Shown piece after piece: positions 10,108 to 17,424 of a DNA stretch of 64,000 nt (positions within the stretch are counted from its first letter, which is position 1; each line of letters starts with the position of its first letter). The DNA comes from Fibrobacter sp. GTDB taxonomy: Bacteria; Fibrobacterota; Fibrobacteria; Fibrobacterales; Fibrobacteraceae. A program made the translations under genes and the position numbers. The stretch spans positions 1-64,000 of the forward strand of contig JAKSIJ010000011.1 in NCBI GenBank assembly GCA_024398875.1, written 5' to 3'. The notes beneath the pieces were generated by a model, which saw only the letters and a program-made list of their open reading frames with translations, ran no database searches and had not been told where the DNA came from.

Positions 10108-11340
10108 ATGGAGTTGACGCGAACCCGCTATTTGGAGCAAATCCGACCATTTTATGAATCAGACTTGATAAAGGTCTTGACGGGCGTTCGTCGTTCCGGG
10201 AAATCGGTTCTTTTGAATTCCATCAAAAGCGAATTACAGCAGCAGGGCGTTCCCGGGAGCAGGATTGTCTCCATCAACCTCGAGGACCTTGATTTCTCAT
10301 ACATTCAGACAGCGAATGACCTGGACAAGGAAATCAAGAGCCGCATACAGGGGCGCGGAAAGTACTACATCTTTCTGGACGAAATACAGCACGTCGAAAA
10401 CTTCGAAAAGGCGTTGGCCTCGCTCCGTGCAAAACTCAACGCCTCCATCTTCGTCACCGGAAGCAATTCAAGGCTACTCTCTGGCGAACTTGCCACACTG
10501 CTCACGGGACGCACTGTGGAATTCGAGATATTCCCCTTCTCTTTCATAGAAATGAAGGAATATTTCGAACTGAACGGGAGGGATTTTTCCGAGAACCTGA
10601 TTTATGACTACATCAAGTGGGGCGGCTTCCCCGTGCGCTTCGATTTCTACGAAGAGGAGTCCACAAGACGCTACCTCGAAAATCTGTACACAGGCATTGT
10701 CGGGAACGACCTTCTAAAAACAGGCGGGAACGTTCAAAAGAAACAGCTCCTAGACATTTCCCTTTATATTCTGGCAAATGCGGGGCGCGACTTTTCTGCG
10801 GAAAGCATCGCGGAAACCTACAAAGCAGAACACGCCTCCAAAGGCAAAAAGACAATCACCTCGAAAACAGTTTGTAATTACCTGGACCGCCTGGAAAGAG
10901 CCTTTTTAATCCACAAGGTCAAGCGCTTTGACATATTCGGAAAGCGGGCCTTGAAGTCCAAGGAAAAATTCTATGCGGTCGATACAGGCCTCAGGATTAT
11001 CCAGACAAATTCCGTGATTTTCGAAGACACCTTCTTCTTGGAAAACATCGTTTACAACGAACTCCGCCAGAGGGGATTCACCGTCTATATCGGAAAGACG
11101 TATAAGGGCGAAGTGGATTTCATCGCCGTAAGGAATGGCAAGAAATGCTTTATCCAGGTGGCGTACCTATTGGCAAACGAAAGCACAATTCAGCGGGAAT
11201 TCGGAGCGTTCAGCCCTATCCGCGACGCCTCGCCAAAGTACGTCATCTCGCTGGACAAAATCAACATGGGCCGAAACGGAATTGCCCACATCAACCTGGT
11301 CGATTTCCTGTTGCAAAAGCAGGATTTGCTGCTGACGTAA
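10108..11340 (+). CDS. ATP-binding protein, AAA_14 plus DUF4143 family
   Basis: The protein has about 410 residues. The N-terminal ATPase domain has Walker A GVRRSGKS and Walker B YIFLDEIQHVENF, followed by a sensor motif (FVTGSNSRLLSGE) and the typical TGRTVEFEIFPFSF segment. The C-terminal DUF4143 half contains a restriction-nuclease-fold-like pattern (GEVDFIAVRNGKKCFIQV). These proteins are abundant in bacteria and archaea without a settled function. I prefer ATG 10108 because AAAAGG at 10096-10101 is spaced for it; the upstream in-frame ATG at 10090 has no such site. The gene occupies the place where an ATPase of the 683-1807 family appears to have stood, judged by the relic downstream. 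AT-rich DNA precedes it. Confidence 0.88.
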   Translation: MELTRTRYLEQIRPFYESDLIKVLTGVRRSGKSVLLNSIKSELQQQGVPGSRIVSINLEDLDFSYIQTANDLDKEIKSRIQGRGKYYIFLDEIQHVENFEKALASLRAKLNASIFVTGSNSRLLSGELATLLTGRTVEFEIFPFSFIEMKEYFELNGRDFSENLIYDYIKWGGFPVRFDFYEEESTRRYLENLYTGIVGNDLLKTGGNVQKKQLLDISLYILANAGRDFSAESIAETYKAEHASKGKKTITSKTVCNYLDRLERAFLIHKVKRFDIFGKRALKSKEKFYAVDTGLRIIQTNSVIFEDTFFLENIVYNELRQRGFTVYIGKTYKGEVDFIAVRNGKKCFIQVAYLLANESTIQREFGAFSPIRDASPKYVISLDKINMGRNGIAHINLVDFLLQKQDLLLT

Positions 11341-11384
11341 GTGTGCCCTATTGCGTGATTTTTTATCCACAATTCAAAAACCTG

Positions 11385-11534
11385 CAAGGGCGTCGGCTTT
11401 TAAAACCCGCGGGGCCTCGGTTCGTTTATCTATATTTGAGGCGATAGTTCCCCGCATAAAGGAGAATCGATGGGAAAGATGGCTCGTGCAGTTTTGTTTG
11501 CCATGATGGCTGTTTTTTCGACGGCGGTTTTTGC
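11385..11534 (+). repeat. 5' homology block of GLUG cassette, copy 2, with ATPase relic
   Basis: Bases 11386-11403 read AAG GGC GTC GGC TTT TAA, matching the last codons (K-G-I-G-F-stop) of the ATPase gene ending at 1807. The rest of that gene is absent. The block continues through the promoter and signal peptide of the next giant gene. Confidence 0.85.
11431..11438 (+). promoter_or_regulatory. Putative -7 box (TATATTTG) of second complete GLUG gene
   Basis: Exact copy of the 1835-1842 box, at the same 31-bp distance from the ATG at 11470. Confidence 0.5.
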
Positions 11535-14500
11535 TGCCCCGTGCGTGATGCCCGCGAATCTCACGGAGATTGACGGGGTTTATCAGATTGGAACCTGCGG
11601 CGACCTCTACAAGTTTGCCGAGATGGTTAATGGCGGCGAGACTGACATCAACGGCAAGTTGACTGCGGATATTGATTTGAACGGCAGTGACTCAAAACAG
11701 TGGACCCCCATTGGAACGGAATCAACACCATACGCAGGGATATTTGATGGCAAGGATGGCGAAGGGAATGTCCATGTCATCAGCGGGTTGTACTTCAATG
11801 ATGAAAATGTGAATTACGTGGGCCTGTTCGGAATCATAGATTATGATGCGAAAGTCCAGAATGTGGGTGTGGTGGATTCCTATATCAGGGGAGCGGGCAC
11901 TGTCGGCGGCGTGGTCGGATTAAATGCGGGTGGCTTCATCAGCAATGTTTACAACACCGGTGTGGTGAGTGGAAGCAGCAATGTTGGCGGCGTGGCCGGG
12001 AATAATGGTGGCACCGTCAGCAACGTTTACAACACTGGCGCGGTGAGTGGAAGCAGCAATGTTGGCGGCGTGGTCGGGAATAATGGTGGCACCGTCAGCA
12101 ACGTTTACAACACTGGTGCGGTGAGTGGAACAGACGGCAGGGTCGGCGGCGTGGTCGGGAATAATGGTGGCACCCTTAGCAATGTTTACAACACTGGCGC
12201 GGTGAGTGGAATAGACAGAGTTGGCGGCGTGGTCGGATATAATAGTGGCACCGTCAGCAACGTTTACAACACTGGCGCGGTGAGTGGGAATAATGTTGTT
12301 GGCGGCGTGGTCGGGAATAATGATCGCACCGTCAGCAACGTTTACAACACTGGTGCGGTGAGTGGAGAAGGTCTTGTTGGCGGTGTGGTCGGGGCGAATA
12401 CGACAAAAATTTACGTCGCTTATTACAATACGGATTTTTATACAGGGAATGCTATTGGAGAAAATGCAAATGAAGCGAAAGTTTCTCATGTTGAAGGTAA
12501 GACGACTGCCGAACTTATCGCAATTGATATAGGTCCAGATTGGGTGGCCGGCAATTTAGCATACGACAAGACAACCGGGAAATTGACCGCCAGTTTCCCC
12601 TATCTAGAAATTTTCGCAGATTTCCAATACAAGATAACGGCTTTGGAGTTCAAGGTTGTTGACAACGTCATTCAGATTGCAAATGCGGACGACCTCAAGG
12701 ATTTTGCAAGGCTGGTAAATGAATTTGGCGTGACGGATGTTGATGCCAAGTTGACGGCAGACATCTGTCTGAACGCCTGCGGCGAAGGCGAAAGCGTGCT
12801 CAAGGCAGATGGGACCTTGAATGGAGACGGTTCCAACTTCACGCAGTGGACACCAATAGGGACATTTACAAAACCTTTTGTCGGAACGTTTGATGGTGCT
12901 GGACATATTGTATATGGAATGTATTTTAATGACGCTGTGAATGATATAGGATTGTTTCGTTGGGTTGGGTCTGAAGGAAAGGTAATGAATGTTGGTGTGG
13001 AGGATTCTTACCTCAAGGGAGCGTATGGTGTCGGAGGTGTCGTTTCTGATAATAAGGGTATTGTAGACAATGTTTATAATACGGGATCCGTAAATGGAAC
13101 AGGGGCGTGCATAGGTGGTATTGTTGGTAGTAATGTAGGAACAGTTAGTGATTCCTACAATACGGGTATTGTAATCGGTGGTGGCAACTATGTTGGCGGA
13201 GTGGTTGGGTATTCTTCGGGGAAGATTTACAATGCGTACAATACAGGTAGAGTGGAAGGGACAAATGAAGAAAATGAAGGTGTTGGTGGCATAGTTGGCG
13301 TTAGTAATATAGGGGCGGTTGTCAGCAATGTTTATAATACGGGTGATGTGGATGGTGTTAGCGACCACGTTGGCGGAGTGGCCGGAGCTAACAGGGGATC
13401 CATTAGCAACGCATACTTCAATACGGATTTTTTTGATGGAGATGCAATTGGTTCCGGCGAAGGTTCGAATGTCGAAGGCAAAAAGACTACAGAACTTGCC
13501 GCTCTTGATGTGACGTTGGCGTTTGAAAATTCTGATGGTGTATGGAACGGTGGTTATTACATTATTTCTAATGGTTGGCGGAAGTACGCTTTTCCGAGTT
13601 TAAAAGGCGTGGGAACGGCTCCAACATTTATCGAACTTGACCCCAATGCGACAGAGGTTGAAATCAGCAATGTTGAAGAACTTTTCAAGTTCGCCGAGTT
13701 TGTAAATGCTGGCAATACTACTCTCAACGGCAAGTTGACGGCTGATATCGTTGTGAACGAGAATCTGCTGGGCATGGATAATGCCAACGTTAAAAGCGAT
13801 GGAAACTTTGATGTGGATGCGTTCAAAAATACGCATGCAAGCGCTAAACCCATGGCCTGGACCCCGATTGGAACGAATGAAAAACCATATACAGGGACAT
13901 TCGACGGCAATGGCAAATCAATCAGCGGGTTGTATTTTAATGATGACACTACCGCTTTTGTCGGCGTATTTGGGATTTTGGATGGAGCTGTCGTAAAAAA
14001 TGTTGGCGTTGAGGATTCCTATTTCAGGGGCCTGGGAGCAGTCGGCGCTGTTGTTGGGTTGGTTGCTGAAGGTGAAGTCAGCAATGTTTATAGCAAGAGT
14101 ATTGTGAGTGGAAAAGAAAATGTGGGTGGCATTGTTGGAGTCAATGTTGGTAAAGTCGCGGATAGCGACAATATGGGTTCTGTGAGTGGAAAAGAAAATG
14201 TGGGCGGCGTTGCCGGGACCAGTGTTGGTAAAGTCATGGATAGTTATAATACGGGTACTGTAAGAGGTTCCCTCGTTATCGGTGGTGTGGTTGGTCATGT
14301 TCGTGATAAAGGCCAGGTTGATAAAGTCTATAATACGGGTGCTGTAAGTGGGGGAAAATTTGTCGGCGGTGTAATTGGGTATAACGATGCTAGCTTCGTC
14401 GGCAATATGTACAATACTGGCTCCGTGAGCGGGACAGATCTTTATGTTGGTGGCGTGGTTGGGGGTGTTGACAACAAAGGTTCCGTCAGCAATGTGTACA

Positions 14501-15477
14501 ACATGGGTTCCGTGAGTGGACCGAGGTTTACTATTGCCGGCGGCGTAGTTGGCTTCGACAACAGTGCCATTATCAGCAATGCCTACTTCAATACGGATTT
14601 CTATACGGGGAATGCTTTGGGTTCTGGCGAAGATGTTGAAAATGTCGGGGGTAAAACTAGTGCCGAACTTGCTGCTGGAACGTCCCTGAAATTGGATACG
14701 ACTGCTTGGGTTGTTGGCGCGGTAAGTGAAAATGTCAAGCGAGATACCCTCTACTACCCGTATCTCAAGGTCTTTGGCCCGCATAAGTATGTGTTGGGCG
14801 ACGTGAAGAAGTACGCCATCACGGTTGCCGTAAACGATAAAACCATGGGAACTGTGACAGGTGCTGGAACGTACGAATACGGCACAAAAGTTGAAATCAA
14901 AGCTGTTGCAAATGAGGGCTACAAGTTTACCGACTGGGAAGACGACGTGAAGACGGCCGCCCGTACGATTACCGTGACTAAGGCAGAAACCTATACGGCC
15001 AATTTCGAGGCCATTCCGAGCAGCTCCAGTGAAGTGGAGAGTTGTTCAAGCGCAGCGGAAAGTAGTTCTTCTGAGACGGAATCCAGTTCCTCTGAAGCCG
15101 CCTCCAGTTCCAGCGAAGCGAAGTCTAGTTCTAGTGAGGCAAAGTCCAGCAGTAGCGACGCAGAAAGTAGCTCTTCTGAGGCAGAATCTAGCAGCAGTGA
15201 AGCGAAATCTAGTAGTAGCGACGCCAAGAGCAGTTCCAGCCAGAAGGAATCCATCATCGCCCAGGCTCAACTGCCGCAGTTCAGCGTCACCGCCTCCGGA
15301 AAGATGGTCTCCATCGCTGGCGCCCGCCCGAACTCCATCGTGAACGTCTTTGACATGCAGGGCAACATGGTGAAGACGGTTGTGGCTACCTCCGCCAACT
15401 TCACCTTTGCTCTCCCCAGTGCCGGCGTTTACATCGTCAAGAACGGCTACACCGCCAAGCGCGTGAACGTTAGATAA
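11470..15477 (+). CDS. Secreted GLUG-repeat surface protein, shorter paralogue
   Basis: The protein has 1335 residues and the same plan as the 2693-residue neighbour, but only three repeat blocks (starting near residues 23, 395 and 715). Residues 1-22 are a signal peptide nearly identical to the neighbour's. Its first block carries a run of near-perfect GLUG units (VSNVYNTGAVSG); blocks 2 and 3 are more diverged and use different codons. An InlB B-repeat-like module lies at about 1114-1182, a serine-glutamate-rich linker at 1183-1256 and the shared C-terminal domain at 1257-1335. It lacks the GGWFTD module. Export and surface anchoring are inferred from the signal peptide and C-terminal domain. 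AAAGGAG precedes the ATG. Confidence 0.93.
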   Translation: MGKMARAVLFAMMAVFSTAVFAAPCVMPANLTEIDGVYQIGTCGDLYKFAEMVNGGETDINGKLTADIDLNGSDSKQWTPIGTESTPYAGIFDGKDGEGNVHVISGLYFNDENVNYVGLFGIIDYDAKVQNVGVVDSYIRGAGTVGGVVGLNAGGFISNVYNTGVVSGSSNVGGVAGNNGGTVSNVYNTGAVSGSSNVGGVVGNNGGTVSNVYNTGAVSGTDGRVGGVVGNNGGTLSNVYNTGAVSGIDRVGGVVGYNSGTVSNVYNTGAVSGNNVVGGVVGNNDRTVSNVYNTGAVSGEGLVGGVVGANTTKIYVAYYNTDFYTGNAIGENANEAKVSHVEGKTTAELIAIDIGPDWVAGNLAYDKTTGKLTASFPYLEIFADFQYKITALEFKVVDNVIQIANADDLKDFARLVNEFGVTDVDAKLTADICLNACGEGESVLKADGTLNGDGSNFTQWTPIGTFTKPFVGTFDGAGHIVYGMYFNDAVNDIGLFRWVGSEGKVMNVGVEDSYLKGAYGVGGVVSDNKGIVDNVYNTGSVNGTGACIGGIVGSNVGTVSDSYNTGIVIGGGNYVGGVVGYSSGKIYNAYNTGRVEGTNEENEGVGGIVGVSNIGAVVSNVYNTGDVDGVSDHVGGVAGANRGSISNAYFNTDFFDGDAIGSGEGSNVEGKKTTELAALDVTLAFENSDGVWNGGYYIISNGWRKYAFPSLKGVGTAPTFIELDPNATEVEISNVEELFKFAEFVNAGNTTLNGKLTADIVVNENLLGMDNANVKSDGNFDVDAFKNTHASAKPMAWTPIGTNEKPYTGTFDGNGKSISGLYFNDDTTAFVGVFGILDGAVVKNVGVEDSYFRGLGAVGAVVGLVAEGEVSNVYSKSIVSGKENVGGIVGVNVGKVADSDNMGSVSGKENVGGVAGTSVGKVMDSYNTGTVRGSLVIGGVVGHVRDKGQVDKVYNTGAVSGGKFVGGVIGYNDASFVGNMYNTGSVSGTDLYVGGVVGGVDNKGSVSNVYNMGSVSGPRFTIAGGVVGFDNSAIISNAYFNTDFYTGNALGSGEDVENVGGKTSAELAAGTSLKLDTTAWVVGAVSENVKRDTLYYPYLKVFGPHKYVLGDVKKYAITVAVNDKTMGTVTGAGTYEYGTKVEIKAVANEGYKFTDWEDDVKTAARTITVTKAETYTANFEAIPSSSSEVESCSSAAESSSSETESSSSEAASSSSEAKSSSSEAKSSSSDAESSSSEAESSSSEAKSSSSDAKSSSSQKESIIAQAQLPQFSVTASGKMVSIAGARPNSIVNVFDMQGNMVKTVVATSANFTFALPSAGVYIVKNGYTAKRVNVR
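15241..15477 (+). repeat. 237-bp C-terminal-domain block, copy 3
   Basis: Matches copies at 375-611 and 9719-9955, with differences concentrated in the last 80 bases, all or nearly all silent. Confidence 0.9.
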
Positions 15478-15502
15478 AAAAGACTGCCTTGCGGTAGTCT
15501 TT
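15478..15502 (+). terminator. Hairpin after GLUG gene
   Basis: AAAGACTGCC, TTGC loop, GGTAGTCTTT: ten pairs with one G-T. It starts right after the stop codon. The following TTAAGTACTCGAGGCGGGAG repeats the 3' end of the nearby tRNA-Arg locus. Confidence 0.7.
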
Positions 15503-15520
15503 AAGTACTCGAGGCGGGAG
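15499..15520 (-). pseudogene. Duplicated 3' fragment of tRNA-Arg
   Basis: The 22 bases 15499-15520 are identical to 15679-15700, which hold the 3' acceptor and T-stem part of tRNA-Arg plus the join to its terminator. Only the fragment is present, and a hairpin precedes it as in the real locus. It may be an attachment-site remnant or a tandem duplication remnant. Confidence 0.6.
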
Positions 15521-15656
15521 GCTGCTAGCCCTGACGGCCTAGCAGTAATTGCTCGGCTCGGTCATATCGGCAAATAAATTTGCCGCTGCGACACTCGCCT
15601 TACGCAATAATCGAACCCACAGGGTAAAAATGGTCGTGGCTTCTCCTCCCGCAATC
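15521..15656. other. Non-coding stretch with hairpins between tRNA fragment and tRNA-Arg
   Basis: No gene was seen. It contains two inverted repeats: CTGCTAG...CTAGCAG near 15522-15544 and CGGCAAAT-AA-ATTTGCCG near 15568-15585. It also has a TCGAACCCAC segment resembling a T-arm near 15611. This may be degenerate tRNA-locus DNA. Confidence 0.4.
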
Positions 15657-15682
15657 AAAAAAAGCCTCCCAAGGGAGGCTTT
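15657..15682 (-). terminator. Terminator of tRNA-Arg
   Basis: AAAGCCTCCC-AA-GGGAGGCTTT is a perfect 10-bp stem. A-rich DNA on its left gives a T tract for the minus-strand tRNA transcript. Confidence 0.8.
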
Positions 15683-15685
15683 AAG

Positions 15686-15759
15686 TACTCGAGGCGGGAG
15701 TCGAACCCACGACCCTCTGCTTAGAAGGCAGATGCTCTATCCAACTGAGCTACTCGAGC
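15686..15759 (-). tRNA. tRNA-Arg (anticodon TCT)
   Basis: The minus strand folds as a cloverleaf: acceptor GCTCGAG pairing with CTCGAGT, D-arm AGCTCAGTTGGATAGAGC, anticodon stem TCTGC/GCAGA with loop CTTCTAA, and T-arm with GGGTTCGACTCCC. The length is 74 nt. CCA is not encoded. A TATATTTG promoter-like box lies at 15793-15800 on the same strand. Confidence 0.95.
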
Positions 15760-15792
15760 AATTCTATTGGCCTTGCGGTCCAATGACGCGGT

Positions 15793-15800
15793 CAAATATA
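15793..15800 (-). promoter_or_regulatory. Putative -7 box of tRNA-Arg
   Basis: The minus strand reads TATATTTG, 33 bases before the tRNA 5' end. Because no translation signal is involved, it is good support that this motif is a promoter element in this genome. Confidence 0.5.
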
Positions 15801-15858
15801 GAAAATCTTTTTTTGAAGGTGAGGCCAAATCCGCATCAATTCATCGGACCCACTTCAA

Positions 15859-16614
15859 TTACTTCTGATAATCAGAACGGATTTTAAACGCCATGATGGC
15901 AAATGCTCCCGCCACATTCATGCTGGCTTTGCGCCCGGCCATAGGAATGGTCACTTTCATGGTGGCTTCTGCCATGATTTCTGGCGCGATACCCAGTTCC
16001 TCGTTCCCGAGAATGATGAGCCCTTTTGCGGGCCACTTTACATCCCCGATGTTCGGGATGTTTTCGCCAGTTTCCAGTGCGATGATTTCGTAGCCGTTTT
16101 CCTTATGCCATTTGATGCAGTCGAAGGGGCTTTCCCAGCGCTTGATGGGAATCCATTCCTGGCAGCCGCGGGCGGCGCTTTTCACGGTCACGTGGTCCGG
16201 ACTGCAGCTGTAACCGCTGAGGTGGACGCCTTCCAGCCCAAAGCAATCGGTACTCCGGATGATGGAGCCTACATTGAAGGCGCTGCGAAGATTATGGACC
16301 AGAACGGCGAATGGAATGGGAGCCTCATTTGGAGTCTCCCGATCGCCCGGTTCCTGCTCCAGATAGACGTCCCTCTCAAACCCCAAACCTGCCCGTGTGC
16401 GGAAGGTTTTGTAGAGGTCAATCATTTGTGCTTGATTTTTCCCGGAAATCCGCTCCGAGGTCGGTAATTTCAGCCATTCCGCGTAGGTTTCGAACTCCTT
16501 TTTTGCCCTGGGAACGTCGTCTCCCAGCTGCAAAATAATGACGCGCAAAAGTTCGGCGAGCCGCTTGAATTTTGAGGGCTCTTTCATGGCTAAAAACTTG
16601 GGTTCTGTGTACAT
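15859..16614 (-). CDS. TrmH/SpoU-family RNA 2'-O-methyltransferase
   Basis: The protein has 251 residues. The C-terminal SPOUT domain shows all three SpoU motifs: NLRSAFNVGSIIRS (motif 1), LIILGNEELGI (motif 2) and IPMAGRKASMNVAGAFAIM (motif 3), which form the trefoil-knot SAM site. The first 90 residues are a helical extension. The family methylates ribose 2'-OH in tRNA or rRNA; the exact substrate cannot be read from the sequence. The ATG is only 33 bp from that of divergent surE, with no Shine-Dalgarno sequence and a TATCTTTA box ending 4 nt before the start, so the mRNA may be leaderless. Confidence 0.88.
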   Translation of the reverse strand: MYTEPKFLAMKEPSKFKRLAELLRVIILQLGDDVPRAKKEFETYAEWLKLPTSERISGKNQAQMIDLYKTFRTRAGLGFERDVYLEQEPGDRETPNEAPIPFAVLVHNLRSAFNVGSIIRSTDCFGLEGVHLSGYSCSPDHVTVKSAARGCQEWIPIKRWESPFDCIKWHKENGYEIIALETGENIPNIGDVKWPAKGLIILGNEELGIAPEIMAEATMKVTIPMAGRKASMNVAGAFAIMAFKIRSDYQK

Positions 16615-16616
16615 AT

Positions 16617-16642
16617 TTTAAAGATAAAATTCTATCTTTAAA
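16617..16642. promoter_or_regulatory. Symmetric divergent promoter between SpoU methyltransferase and surE
   Basis: TTTAAAGATA (16617-16626) and TATCTTTAAA (16633-16642) are perfect 10-bp inverted repeats with a 6-nt spacer. Each arm contains a TATCTTTA box (TAnnTTT type) pointing outward, ending 4 nt before the methyltransferase ATG and 7 nt before the surE ATG. The palindrome may also serve as an operator. Confidence 0.5.
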
Positions 16643-16647
16643 CGTGC

Positions 16648-17412
16648 ATGGAAAACACGCAAAAACCGCGCATTCTCATCACCAATGACGATGGTGTGAA
16701 TAGCGAAAATATCCACGCCTTGGCGTGTGCCCTCTCTCCTTTTGGGGAGGTTTTCGTGTTTGCCCCCGAAACGGAACAGAGCGGGGTTGGCCACGCCTTC
16801 ACACTCCGGCACAGCCTTCGCGTAAAACAGGTGGATTGCCCCAAAGACTACAAAGTCTATTCGGTTTCGGGCACCCCTGCAGACGCAGCCAAATTCGCTT
16901 TGGGGCATTTTGCTCCCGGTGGCTTTGACGTCTGCTTTTCTGGCGTGAACATCGGCGAGAATTCCGGCGTGGCGTCCCTTTATTCGGGAACCGTGGCTGG
17001 CGCCCGTGAGGCTGCCCTCTGGGGCGTGCCTGCTGTTTCTCTTTCCCTAAGCCTCGGGGGAGAATCTTTGATGCCTACGGTGCTGGATTTTTCCGCCCGC
17101 GTGGTTCGGGAGCGGATGTATGAGAATTTTGGTCCTAGCGTCTTCTGGAACGTGAACTTCCCTAAGGGGACTCCGGAGACCTTCAAGGGCTTCAAGGCCA
17201 CCAAAATGGCCCTCGGTATGTTTACGGACCACTACAAGCCCACTAACGGCGAGTGGCAGTTGGATGGTGAAAAACTCTGGAATGAAAATCCGGCGGATAG
17301 CGATGATTTTTTGCTCAATGCGGGCTATGCGACCATCACGCCCCATCGGGTGGACCAGACCGATTTTGAAAGTTTAGAAGTAATAGATAAAATGCTGCTT
17401 GCAGCTTATTAA
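16648..17412 (+). CDS. surE: 5'/3'-nucleotidase SurE
   Basis: The protein has 254 residues, normal for SurE. The N-terminal metal site is ILITNDDGV (Asp14-Asp15), followed by APETEQSGVGHAFTL with the conserved Ser, and GVNIGENSG with the metal-binding Asn. SurE hydrolyses nucleoside monophosphates and short polyphosphates in the cytoplasm and is linked to stationary-phase survival. It is divergent from the SpoU methyltransferase and followed after 12 nt by gyrA, probably in one transcript. No Shine-Dalgarno sequence precedes the ATG. Confidence 0.95.
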   Translation: MENTQKPRILITNDDGVNSENIHALACALSPFGEVFVFAPETEQSGVGHAFTLRHSLRVKQVDCPKDYKVYSVSGTPADAAKFALGHFAPGGFDVCFSGVNIGENSGVASLYSGTVAGAREAALWGVPAVSLSLSLGGESLMPTVLDFSARVVRERMYENFGPSVFWNVNFPKGTPETFKGFKATKMALGMFTDHYKPTNGEWQLDGEKLWNENPADSDDFLLNAGYATITPHRVDQTDFESLEVIDKMLLAAY

Positions 17413-17424
17413 GTTGAGGATCAG

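Noticed and set aside
15521-15656. Second tRNA or small RNA gene
   Set aside because: Only a T-arm-like piece and isolated hairpins; no full cloverleaf could be drawn.
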